Source of the DNA: M3007 sp964481485
Lineage (GTDB): Bacteria > Bacteroidota > Bacteroidia > Chitinophagales > Saprospiraceae
Direction of reading: 5' to 3'
DNA: 64,000 nucleotides
NCBI GenBank assembly: GCA_964481485.1
Contig: CAYZVM010000001.1
Span: forward strand, 12,322-76,321
Part shown: positions 1-8,000 of the stretch, one piece after another
How the letters are laid out: each line of letters begins with the position of its first letter
Position numbering within the stretch: position 1 is the stretch's first letter
Program-made: the position numbers and the translations under genes
The notes under the pieces: generated by a model
What the model was told of the DNA's origin: nothing
The model's input: the letters and a program-made list of their open reading frames with translations, nothing else
The model's database searches: none

Positions 1-402
1 GCGGTGTCGCTCTATTCCACCAAACGCGACGAATTTCAGCAGCGCCTGTTCAAATCTCTCGACGACGAATTCCGCAAAAGCGGCCTCATTTTGGAACAAA
101 TGCTCGTCCGAAACATCAACCTGCCCGAATCCGTCAAACAAACCATCGAGTCAAAAATCAACGCCGAGCAAGATGCCCAGAAGATGAAATTCGTGCTCGA
201 AAAAGAACGCCAAGAAGCCGACCGCAAACGCGTGGAGGCTCAGGGCATCGCCGACTACCAGCGCATCATCACTTCCACGCTGACCGACCGGCTGCTCCAA
301 TATGAGCAAATAAAGGCGCAAAAAGAACTCGCACTTTCCGCCAATTCCAAAGTAGTCATCATGGGCAGCGGCAAAAGCGCCCCGATTTTGATTGGGCAAT
401 GA
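1..402 (+). CDS. Prohibitin/SPFH-family protein, C-terminal part (5' truncated)
   Basis: The frame is open from the first base of the window, so only the last 133 codons are present. The visible part begins in the end of the band-7 region (LYSTKRDEFQQ) and runs into a charged helix (residues about 40-80 of the fragment) rich in Glu, Lys and Arg, typical of the coiled coil after an SPFH domain. SPFH/prohibitin proteins form membrane-bound rings that scaffold or restrain proteases. The tail ends in a short hydrophobic stretch without a membrane anchor; an N-terminal anchor would lie outside the window. Family assignment rests on the C-terminal third only. Confidence 0.75.
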   Translation, partial: AVSLYSTKRDEFQQRLFKSLDDEFRKSGLILEQMLVRNINLPESVKQTIESKINAEQDAQKMKFVLEKERQEADRKRVEAQGIADYQRIITSTLTDRLLQYEQIKAQKELALSANSKVVIMGSGKSAPILIGQ

Positions 403-408
403 GGTGGG

Positions 409-527
409 TTTAGATGGTTTAGATAGTTTAGAGGGGTTTAGATTTGAATCTCAATTTATTGGTTTTCAGAGTGTTCTTATCTAAACCATTCTAAACCCCT
501 CTAACCCATTCTAAACTCTTCAAAACC
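409..527. repeat. Hairpin repeat family A, copy 1 (10-bp period)
   Basis: Left arm (409-445) carries repeats of TTTAGATGG with 9-10 bp period. Right arm (481-527) carries units of CTAAACCATT spaced by exactly 10 bp. The arms are imperfect reverse complements around a roughly 35-bp AT-rich spacer. It fills the gap between the prohibitin-like gene and the glycosyltransferase gene, whose ATG lies 20 bp further on. Confidence 0.85.
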
Positions 528-546
528 ACAGATTCAGGTACTTCGA

Positions 547-1296
547 ATGATTCAACTTTCCGTCGTCATTATCACCTTCAATGAAGAACGCAACATCGGG
601 CGTTGCCTCGACTCGCTCGCCGGTGTGGCCGACGATGTGGTGATAGTGGATTCATTTTCAACAGACAAAACGGAGAAAATTTGCCGCGAAAAAGGTGCGC
701 GTTTTGTCCAACACGCTTTTGAAAGTTTCGGGGCACAGAAGAATTGGGCGCTCGGCCAAGCTCTCTACCCGCACGTTCTTTCGCTCGACGCGGACGAAGC
801 ATTGAGCGAAAAACTCCGCGCCTCCATATTATTGGCAAAAAAAAACTGGCAGCACGACGGCTACACGCTGACCCGCATGACCAATTATTGCGGCCAATGG
901 ATTCGCTATTCGGGTTGGTATCCCGACCGCAAACTGCGCCTGTTCGACACCCGAAAAGGCCGGTGGGGCGACGATGCCGTGCATGAAAAAGTGGAAATGG
1001 ACGCGGGCAGCAGTATCGGCCATTTGGATGGCGACTTGCTGCATTACAGTTATTACACAGTAAACGAACACGTCGAGCGCGTGCGCAAATACGCCGATAT
1101 GGCCGCCCGCGCATTGCACGCGCAGCGCAAACGCGCTACTTGGCTGAATGTGGTTTTTAGCCCAATCTTCAAGTTTCTCCGAAACTACATCCTGAAATTG
1201 GGTTTCCTCGATGGTCGCGCCGGCTGGACCGTTTGCCGGATTGCCGCGTTGGAGACATATTTGAAATACCGCACCCTCATGCGTTTGCGTTCATAG
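547..1296 (+). CDS. Glycosyltransferase family 2, WaaE/KdtX-like
   Basis: A 249-residue GT-A fold protein. The start SVVIITFNEERNIGRCLDSL and the nucleotide-binding DSFSTDKT segment match family 2, and LSLDADE supplies the metal-binding DxD-like motif. The pattern WYPDRKLRLFD followed by VHEKVE is typical of the LPS-core WaaE/KdtX branch (beta-1,4-glucosyltransferase-like). It probably transfers a sugar to a lipid-linked or LPS acceptor at the inner face of the cytoplasmic membrane; donor and acceptor cannot be read from sequence. The next gene begins 23 bp after the stop, so the two probably share a transcript. A hairpin repeat lies directly upstream. Confidence 0.85.
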   Translation: MIQLSVVIITFNEERNIGRCLDSLAGVADDVVIVDSFSTDKTEKICREKGARFVQHAFESFGAQKNWALGQALYPHVLSLDADEALSEKLRASILLAKKNWQHDGYTLTRMTNYCGQWIRYSGWYPDRKLRLFDTRKGRWGDDAVHEKVEMDAGSSIGHLDGDLLHYSYYTVNEHVERVRKYADMAARALHAQRKRATWLNVVFSPIFKFLRNYILKLGFLDGRAGWTVCRIAALETYLKYRTLMRLRS

Positions 1297-1319
1297 GCCG
1301 TCATTAAAAAACGTCTGCG

Positions 1320-1817
1320 ATGTTCCGATTTTTCCCCGTCCTCTTCCTTCTGTTTGCCTGTCAATCCCCACAAAAAACGGCACAGCCCCCTCGCCAGCAG
1401 CCCGTCTCCAAACCCAAGCCCGCCATTGCGACCATCGCGACGGCACCCGAATCCACCACTATTGCTTGGCTCGACAGCGAGCGCCTGATGCCCGTGCTCG
1501 AACAGGCACAACGCGAAAAAAAGCCCGTGTTTGTGGAGTTTTACGCCTCTTGGTGCGCCCCATGTAAGGTCATGGAAGAAGAAATCTTTACTCAGGTTCC
1601 TACTTTGCGCTACCTGAACATGAATTTTCTGAATTTCCGCACTGACTTTGATTCTCCCTCTGGGAAAACTATTGCCTCCATTTACGAAGTAAAATCCCTC
1701 CCAACGGTCTTATTCCTCGACCCGCAGGGTGTGGTGCTGGAGCGGCACACGGGCATGGCAAATCCCTCGGTGCTACGCTCGCTCGGCGATTCGGCCATGC
1801 TGAAAATGAAAAAATAA
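1320..1817 (+). CDS. Thioredoxin-like lipoprotein
   Basis: A 165-residue protein. Residues 1-14 form a short lipoprotein signal (LFLLFAC, lipidated Cys14), followed by a Pro/Lys/Thr-rich linker to about residue 45 and a thioredoxin fold. The redox motif WCAPCK (Cys79 and Cys82) and the later SLPTVLFLDP with the cis-Pro are intact. It should be a periplasm-facing, membrane-anchored thiol oxidoreductase. The DsbD-gamma/thioredoxin_7-like layout (two-helix lead before WCxxC) fits disulfide reduction. The substrate is unknown. Confidence 0.88.
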   Translation: MFRFFPVLFLLFACQSPQKTAQPPRQQPVSKPKPAIATIATAPESTTIAWLDSERLMPVLEQAQREKKPVFVEFYASWCAPCKVMEEEIFTQVPTLRYLNMNFLNFRTDFDSPSGKTIASIYEVKSLPTVLFLDPQGVVLERHTGMANPSVLRSLGDSAMLKMKK

Positions 1818-1822
1818 CGCGC

Positions 1823-1851
1823 CGTAACGCCGACTAGCAGTCGGCGTTACG
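1823..1851. repeat. Perfect 13-bp palindromic hairpin (CGTAACGCC word)
   Basis: Arms 1823-1835 and 1839-1851 are exact reverse complements around a 3-base loop. The hairpin lies between two convergent genes and overlaps the last codons of the enoyl-CoA hydratase gene (stop at 1847-1849). It shares the GTAACGCC/GGCGTTAC termini with the larger palindrome at 17554-17614, so it may be a repeat-family member as well as a terminator. There is no clear T tract. Confidence 0.75.
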
Positions 1852-2614
1852 ATTTGAATGCCGCAATCGCCTTTTTGGTAAATTCCGACAGCGCCAATCG
1901 CCCACTGATGGCTGCCCGCTCGTAAAGGAGAGATTCCCAATGTTCCGTCCCTTGCCAGAAAACCCTTTTCAATTCTGCGAGCGCATCCGGGCTGTAAGAG
2001 CAAAGATTTTTGCAAAAATGGTCGAGATACGCGTCCATTTGCTCCACCGTCTCGAACACTTCTTGGAACAGGTTTTTCGACTTCGCCCAATCCGCCGTGA
2101 GCCACTCGGAAGGGTTCAACGACATTTGCGCAAAAACCGCAGACCCCACTTTTCGCTCCACCGCCGGGCCGATGACGAAGGGGCCGAAACCCACCGCCAA
2201 TTCGCTCAAACGCACAGATGCCCATTTTGAGGCGATGCAAAAATCCATTCCGGCGGCAAGCCCAACACCACCGCCAACGGCCTTTCCGTGGATACGCCCG
2301 ACGATGATTTTTGGGCAAGTTCGCATGGCGTTGATGACATTGCCAAAGCCGGAAAAGAAACGCAGGCTCGTTTCAAAATCCTGAATAGCAATAAGTTCGT
2401 CGAAACTCGCTCCCGCGCAAAAAGTCTTGTGCTCGGCGCTGCGCAGCACGATGATTTTGGCGGCAGGGTTTTTCCCCGCGGCTTCAAATGCCGCAATCAA
2501 CTCATTCAGCAACTTGCTCGGCAGGCTGTTGTGGTTGGGGTGGTAGAAAATAATGTGCGCTACGCCGTCGGTCGCCACGTCGGTGCGGACGTAGCCTTGT
2601 TGGGTGATGTCCAT
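1847..2614 (-). CDS. Enoyl-CoA hydratase/isomerase family protein
   Basis: A 255-residue crotonase-fold protein. The family oxyanion-hole segments are visible: the region after KIIVLRSAEHKTFCAGASFDEL and GKAVGGGVGLAAGMDFCIAS. Members hydrate or isomerise enoyl-CoA thioesters in fatty-acid or branched-chain amino-acid breakdown (methylglutaconyl-CoA hydratase-like members are common in Bacteroidota). The segment SELAVGFGPFVIGP occupies the usual second catalytic-acid region; the exact reaction cannot be assigned. No other beta-oxidation gene is adjacent. Upstream on its strand lie a palindrome (2632-2663) and a TACCTTTG box (2711-2718). Confidence 0.85.
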   Translation of the reverse strand: MDITQQGYVRTDVATDGVAHIIFYHPNHNSLPSKLLNELIAAFEAAGKNPAAKIIVLRSAEHKTFCAGASFDELIAIQDFETSLRFFSGFGNVINAMRTCPKIIVGRIHGKAVGGGVGLAAGMDFCIASKWASVRLSELAVGFGPFVIGPAVERKVGSAVFAQMSLNPSEWLTADWAKSKNLFQEVFETVEQMDAYLDHFCKNLCSYSPDALAELKRVFWQGTEHWESLLYERAAISGRLALSEFTKKAIAAFKS

Positions 2615-2631
2615 GTGTTTTTTAAATTACA

Positions 2632-2663
2632 GACCTGTAAGGTTTTCGGAAACTTTATAGGTC
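2632..2663. repeat. Imperfect palindrome, GACCTGTAAGGTTT type
   Basis: Arms 2632-2645 and 2650-2663 pair over 14 positions with two G-T pairs and a 4-base loop. It starts 18 bp upstream of the enoyl-CoA hydratase start codon. Similar ACCTGTAAGGTTT palindromes recur in Bacteroidota intergenic DNA (from memory), so it is best called a dispersed palindromic repeat. Confidence 0.65.
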
Positions 2664-2710
2664 TAAATGACGAGGTGAAACCATAAAAAGTACCCCTTCT
2701 AAATTTGCGG

Positions 2711-2718
2711 CAAAGGTA
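2711..2718 (-). promoter_or_regulatory. Candidate Bacteroidota -7 box TACCTTTG
   Basis: On the minus strand this reads TACCTTTG, a full match to TAnnTTTG. It would place transcription start about 90 bp upstream of the enoyl-CoA hydratase gene. I see no good -33 TTTG at the right spacing. Confidence 0.5.
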
Positions 2719-2723
2719 GAATA

Positions 2724-2757
2724 ACGGCACACGGCGCACGGTACACGATGCACGGAT
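2724..2757. repeat. Degenerate short tandem repeat, CACGGNAC-like units
   Basis: Four to five imperfect units of about 7-8 bp built around ACGG and CACG. It is one of several intergenic spots in the window where a short word is repeated with variation. Confidence 0.6.
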
Positions 2758-2931
2758 TTTTGTTGAGCACAAACGTTGGGTCGGCGACGGCTTCAATTGA
2801 GGTAGGGTGGGTATTTGAAATTGAGTTTGTCCCCACCAAGACAAGTCGCCCGTATTTCGGACTTTTTGCACCACGTTTTTCCAACCTCGAGAGTTCTACC
2901 GTCGTCATTTTCAAAAATAAAAAACGACAGT

Positions 2932-3867
2932 ATGAACCATCGAAACAAATTCCTCCTCCTCCTTTTGACCGCGCTCGTTTTCGGAGCCTGCGTCAAAACC
3001 GAAATCATCCCCGAAACCTTGGAGCCAACACTCCGCGTCGAACCCGCCTCCGTCTCGCTCGCCGTTGGCCAAACGCGACAACTGACCGGAACCTACACCG
3101 ACGAGGCCGGTGAAGACCAATCTGCACAGGTTCAATGGAATACGAGCGTGCCCGATGTCGCCAGCGTGACTTCCGGCGGTTTGGTGACAGCCGTCGCGCC
3201 CGGTCAGGCGTGGGTCGTCGCCGCAGCAGACGGCTTGGCGGACTCGACGCTCGTCACCGTCACAGACAATGTCAACGCGGTGGCAAAAGTGGAAATCACC
3301 ACCGCCCAAACAACGGTCAATGTCGGGGAGACACTCCAACTCGCGGCAAAAGCCTACAACGGCAACGACGAAGAAATCCCTGCGCCCATCGTGATTTGGG
3401 AAAGTTCCAACACCAACGTGCTGACCATCAGTGCCAACGGGACTGCTACTGGGCAAAATGCCGGAGCATCCTCCGTCACGGCTTCCGTCTCGGGTATCAA
3501 AAGTTTGCCAGTCACATTCCAAGTAACACAAGCTGACGGCGCGGCACGCACAGGCACTTTTTCGGGAAATATGGGCTACTCCGTCAGTGGTACTGCCACG
3601 CTCCAACAAACCGGCTCCGCGCTCCAACTGATTCTTGGCAGCAATTTTCAATCTTCCAACGGCCCGCAGTTGGGTGTTTATTTAGCTACAACGGCCTCTG
3701 GAAGTTTGAACTCCCAGAACAGCCTCAAACTCGCCAACCTCAGCAGCAACAGCGGAATGCAGACATACAACGTGCCCGCCGGTGTGGGCCTGAACGACTA
3801 CGATTATGTCGTGATTTACTGCATCCCATTCACCGTGCGTTTCGGCACAGCACAACTCGGCAATTAG
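2932..3867 (+). CDS. Lipoprotein with Big_2 Ig-like domains and C-terminal DM13 domain
   Basis: The open frame begins upstream, but ATG 2932 is preferred because it puts a lipoprotein signal at the N-terminus (FGAC, Cys20). The 311-residue protein has two bacterial Ig-like Big_2 domains (about 34-112 and 116-200; VEPASVSLAVGQTRQL and VNVGETLQLAAKAY starts) and a DM13 domain (about 207-310) with GPQLGVYL and the diagnostic VVIYCIPFTVRFGTAQL including its single conserved Cys. DM13 is a proposed redox or electron-transfer module related to DOMON. The protein should sit on a membrane facing the periplasm or cell surface. The next gene starts 27 bp after its stop and encodes a beta-barrel, so the pair probably works together. 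Confidence 0.85.
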   Translation: MNHRNKFLLLLLTALVFGACVKTEIIPETLEPTLRVEPASVSLAVGQTRQLTGTYTDEAGEDQSAQVQWNTSVPDVASVTSGGLVTAVAPGQAWVVAAADGLADSTLVTVTDNVNAVAKVEITTAQTTVNVGETLQLAAKAYNGNDEEIPAPIVIWESSNTNVLTISANGTATGQNAGASSVTASVSGIKSLPVTFQVTQADGAARTGTFSGNMGYSVSGTATLQQTGSALQLILGSNFQSSNGPQLGVYLATTASGSLNSQNSLKLANLSSNSGMQTYNVPAGVGLNDYDYVVIYCIPFTVRFGTAQLGN

Positions 3868-3894
3868 GCATCCTGCAAATCCAATCAAAAAGAC

Positions 3895-4752
3895 ATGAAA
3901 AATAAAACAATCGCGCTTGTCGCTCTCTTTCTGCTCGCCGTCGCGCCCAGTTTCGCCAACGGTTGGCCCCAACCCAAAGGCCACGGCTTTTTCAAACTCG
4001 ATTTTTCCTTCATCCGCGCCCGCAGTTTCTACGGCCCGGACGGAAATATCTACGACATCAATGGCTCTGGCACTTTGCTGGGCAACTACACCACCGCTTT
4101 TTATGGCGAATACGGCATCACGAACAAACTCACGGCCATTGCTTACGTCCCGTTTTTGGTACGCAATACGGTGAACGAAGGTGTGGGCGCTATCACCGGG
4201 GAGGTGTTGCAGCCGGGTTTGGAAAACACGGCTTTTGGCGATGTTGACCTCGGCCTCCGATATGGTTTTTTGAAAAAAGGAGGCTTTGTGCTCAGCGGCT
4301 CTCTCTGGCTCGGCATCCCCAGCGGCGACTACCAAAACCCGGATTTGCTTTTCACTGGCGACGGCGAATGGAACCAGCAATTGCGCGTCGAATGGGGTTT
4401 CGGCGCGGCGCGTTGGTACACCAATGGCTACGCGGGGCTGAACAACCGCACCAAAGATTTTTCGGAAGAATTCCGGTTCCAGGTGGAGGTGGGCTACTGG
4501 CTTTTGAAAAACAAATTGCTGGCTTCCGCGAAACTCGCAGGTGTCGAATCTTTCAAAAACGGCAGCCCGACTGACTCGGGCAATGGCCTGTTTTCCAACA
4601 ATGTGGAGTATATCTCGCCGCAATTGGGGCTGACTTGGGAGCAAAACGGGAAGTGGGGCGTGAGCGCCCTCGTGGCGGGTGCGTTTGCTGGCACCAATGC
4701 GCTGGCTTCGCCGTCGGTGTCGGTGGGGGTGTATCGGAAGTTGGCGCGGTAG
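3895..4752 (+). CDS. Predicted outer-membrane beta-barrel protein
   Basis: A 285-residue protein with a signal peptide (MKNKTIALVALFLLAVAPSF, cleavage after SFA) and alternating aromatic/hydrophobic strands throughout (FFKLDFSFIRAR, TTAFYGEYGITNKLTA, LGLRYGFLKKGGFVLSGSL), like Phenol_MetA_deg/transporter-type barrels. It ends VSVGVYRKLAR, without a classic terminal Phe. The role is unknown. It is cotranscribed with the DM13 lipoprotein and followed by a strong terminator, so the two form a closed unit; a possible surface redox or metal-related function is inference only. Confidence 0.75.
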   Translation: MKNKTIALVALFLLAVAPSFANGWPQPKGHGFFKLDFSFIRARSFYGPDGNIYDINGSGTLLGNYTTAFYGEYGITNKLTAIAYVPFLVRNTVNEGVGAITGEVLQPGLENTAFGDVDLGLRYGFLKKGGFVLSGSLWLGIPSGDYQNPDLLFTGDGEWNQQLRVEWGFGAARWYTNGYAGLNNRTKDFSEEFRFQVEVGYWLLKNKLLASAKLAGVESFKNGSPTDSGNGLFSNNVEYISPQLGLTWEQNGKWGVSALVAGAFAGTNALASPSVSVGVYRKLAR

Positions 4753-4782
4753 CGCCGTTTTATTGGAAAATAGTTTCCACAA

Positions 4783-4828
4783 AAATGCCCCGCCGGAGTC
4801 AAAAAATCTCTCCGAGCGGGGCATTTTC
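4783..4828 (+). terminator. Intrinsic terminator after the barrel gene
   Basis: A strong GC-rich stem (ATGCCCCGC-CGGAG against CTCCG-A-GCGGGGCAT) with a short A/T loop is followed by TTTTC. It lies 30 bp after the stop and closes the DM13/barrel operon. Confidence 0.9.
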
Positions 4829-4938
4829 TGTTTCGCCAAAGTTGCTTTCTCAAAACATTGTCCTTTCGAACAATCTCCCATTGTTGAGAACGCCAAAACT
4901 TATTTTTGCCTTTCCTTTGCCAAAGCCCCACAATCTTT

Positions 4939-4969
4939 TTTGGGCGGAAAAGGAGGAATTTTACTTTTG
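4939..4969 (+). promoter_or_regulatory. Bacteroidota promoter TTTG-N19-TACTTTTG
   Basis: TTTG at 4939-4942 and TACTTTTG at 4962-4969 are separated by 19 bp, matching the -33/-7 layout. Predicted transcription start is near 4975, giving a leader of about 40 nt before ATG 5016. A second TAnnTTTG (TATTTTTG, 4901-4908) lies upstream without a well-spaced -33. Confidence 0.75.
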
Positions 4970-5015
4970 CCCGCTTTTACTTTATATTTTTATTCAAATC
5001 AAATCCCTTCTTGTG

Positions 5016-8000
5016 ATGCTTAGAAATCTATCCGTCCTCGTTCTGGTGGCGTTTGCTGCCTCTTTGAACGCACAGGCGCTTTGGTCCGACATCTCGGAGC
5101 AGTCTATTGCGCTGAAAGGCGAGCGCCGCGTGGTGCCGCAAACTTACCGCACCGTCCGCCTCGACCTTTCGGTACTTCAGCCCACGCTTACCGCCGCGCC
5201 AGAGCGTTTTACCCTGGCGGCTGCTGGCAAAAACAGCCAACCCGTGCTCACTCTTCCCATGCCCGGCGGCGGCACGGCGAGCTTCCGGCTTACCGAATCG
5301 CCCGTGATGGCACCCGAACTCCAGGCGCAGTTTCCCGAAATTCGCACCTACACAGGTCGGGGCATTGAAGACCCCACCGCCCTGCTCAAATGCGATTTGA
5401 CCCCGCATGGCTTTCATGCGATGGTCATTTCGGCGACACACAGCACGGTATTCGTTGACCCATACAGCGTCGGCGATTCGGAGCATTATGTAGTTTATTT
5501 CAAAAAAGATTTGCTCAAACAAAACGGCGAATCGTTCGAGTGCATCACGGAAACGGATGATTTGCAAGAACTTCATCTGGGGGAATCCACTGCCAAATTG
5601 CAGGGCGACTGCCAACTCCGCCGCTATCGCCTCGCACTGGCTTGCACGGGCGAATACGCTAATTTTCATGGCGGCACGGTGCCAACGGCACTCGCGGCGA
5701 TGAACACCACGATGAACCGTGTGAACGGGGTCTATGAAATTGACCTCGCCATCACGATGCAATTGGTACCTAACAACAACCTGCTCGTTTTTCTGAATTC
5801 TGCCACTGACCCGTACAGCAACGGCAACGCGAGCACGATGCTTACCGAAAACCAAACGACTTGCAACAACATCATTGGCTCGGCCAATTACGATATCGGC
5901 CATGTATTTGGTGTTGGGAGTGGTGGCGTTGCGGGTAGCATTGGCAATGTGTGCACCACTACCAAAGCACGGGGTGTCACGGGTCTGAACCCTCCAGTCG
6001 GCGACGCTTTTGACATTGACTATGTGGCGCACGAAATGGGACACCAGTTTGGCGGCAACCACACCTACAACGGCACTACCGGTTCTTGCGGCGGCAACGC
6101 CAACACGCCGCACTCTGTGGAGCCGGGCAGTGGCACCACTATCATGGCTTATGCGGGTATTTGCGGAGCGCAGAATGTGCAATCCAATAGCGACGATTAT
6201 TTCCACGCTTACAATGTGCTGCAAATCAACAACTACTCGAACAACGGCGCGGGCAACAATTGCCCGGTAAAAATCATTACTGGCAACAACAATCCTGTGG
6301 TGAATGCTGGGGCAGATTACACCATACCAAAATCCACTCCTTTTGCGCTGACCGCCACTGGCAGCGATGTGGACGGCGACACGCTCACCTATTGCTGGGA
6401 GCAGATGAACGCCGGGCCTACCACGAATCCGCCTTCTCCCACTGCTACTTCTGGGGCGTTGTTCCGTTCGTTCAAAGGCACGACCTCGCCCACGCGCTTT
6501 TTCCCGCGATTGTCTGATTTGATAAACAATGTCAATTATCCCTGGGAGGAACTGCCGGGGGTGGCGCGCACGCTCAATTTTCGTGTGTTGGCCCGCGACA
6601 ACAACGCTGGGGCAGGCTGCACCGACGAAGACGACATGGTGGTGACGGTATCTGGCACAGCGGGGCCGTTTTTGGTGACGGTGCCAAATACCAATGTGTT
6701 GTGGTATGTCGGCGAAACCCAAACCGTGACGTGGGATGTGAGCAACACCGATGTCGCTCCAGTCAGTTGCACTAATGTCCGCATATTGCTCTCGACCAAT
6801 GGCGGCCAGACGTACCCCATCACCCTCGCTGCTGATGTGCCAAACATCGGCTCGGCTGATATTGTGGTGCCGAACAATTTGTCCAATACCTGCCGTGTGA
6901 AAGTAGAAGCCATCGGCAATGTGTTTTTTGATATTTCAAATACAAACTTTCGCATACAACTGCCACCCGTACCCACTTTTTCCATGAATTTGTCCACAGG
7001 AGTGGTGCAGGCTTGTGCGGGCGATACGGTAGCTATTACGGCATTTATCACTCCATTGCTCGGTTTTAGCGACCCTGTGAACCTGACCTTGGACGGCGCA
7101 CCTGCGGGAGCCAATATCTCGATTGACCCAAATCCGGCCACGCCGGGCGGCAGTGCCGAAATCACCATCACCGGTCTTGCCCCGGCGATGGCTGGCAACT
7201 ATGCGATGACGGTGCAAGCCACATCAGGGACTATCATGCAAGCATCTAATGTGCAGCTGAACCTGCTCCCCGGTGCTCCGGCTGCTACTGCCGCCATCAG
7301 CCCGTTGGACGGTGTTTCTGGTCTTCCGCTGAACGCAGATTTGACTTGGAACAGCTCGCCGTTTACCGAGGATTATATCGTCGAAGTTGCCACCAGCCCG
7401 TCATTTGATGCCGGTGTTATTGTGCAAACCTCCGTGCAGAGTGATGTCAGTTTGCAAACTTCGGCACTCCAACCCGGCACGGTTTATTATTGGCGGGTGC
7501 GTGCCGGAAATGACTGCGGCAATAGCGACTTTTCACAAACGTATGCTTTCCAAACGGGCAATTTTGAGTGCAATCAAATATTTATCAGCCCTGATGTGCC
7601 GAAAACGATTGATGCCACTACCGCAAACACGGTCGTTTCAACCCTTGACGTCCCGACTGATAAAACCATCTCGGATGTGGATGTCACGGTCATTGCCAAC
7701 CATACTTACGTCGGTGATTTGATATCAAAATTGACAGCACCATCGGGGACGAGTGTTCAATTGTTCGACCGCCCCGGGGTGCCTGCCTCTACCTTTGGTT
7801 GTTCGGGCGACAACCTCAACCTTATTTTTGATGATGCTTCCTCACAGACGGCAGACCAACTGGATGCCACCTGTAATACGATTCCCCCGGCATTGCTTGG
7901 TGCTTTCCAACCCATCAACCCATTGTCGAGTTTAAACGGCGAAAACGCTATGGGCACATGGCAGTTGGAAATAGAGGATACGTTTGCCGACGACGGTGGC

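Larger units (their letters stand above)
2615..2931. other. Intergenic region with divergent start sites and repeats
   Basis: 317 bp between the divergent enoyl-CoA hydratase and DM13 lipoprotein genes. It holds a 14-bp imperfect palindrome (2632-2663), a minus-strand promoter box (2711-2718) and a degenerate tandem stretch of CACGGNAC-like units (2724-2757). I see no convincing gene; the open frame running through the right half is only the upstream extension of the next gene. Confidence 0.7.

Noticed and set aside
3682..4896. 404-codon minus-strand frame over the barrel gene
   Set aside because: Antisense shadow that also crosses the terminator at 4783-4828.
4635..5015. Upstream extension of the metalloprotease
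   Set aside because: The extra 127 codons cover the previous gene's end, the terminator and the promoter; ATG 5016 gives a signal peptide.
5028..6722. 564-codon minus-strand frame over the metalloprotease
   Set aside because: Antisense to the catalytic domain with its intact zinc motif; no domain of its own.
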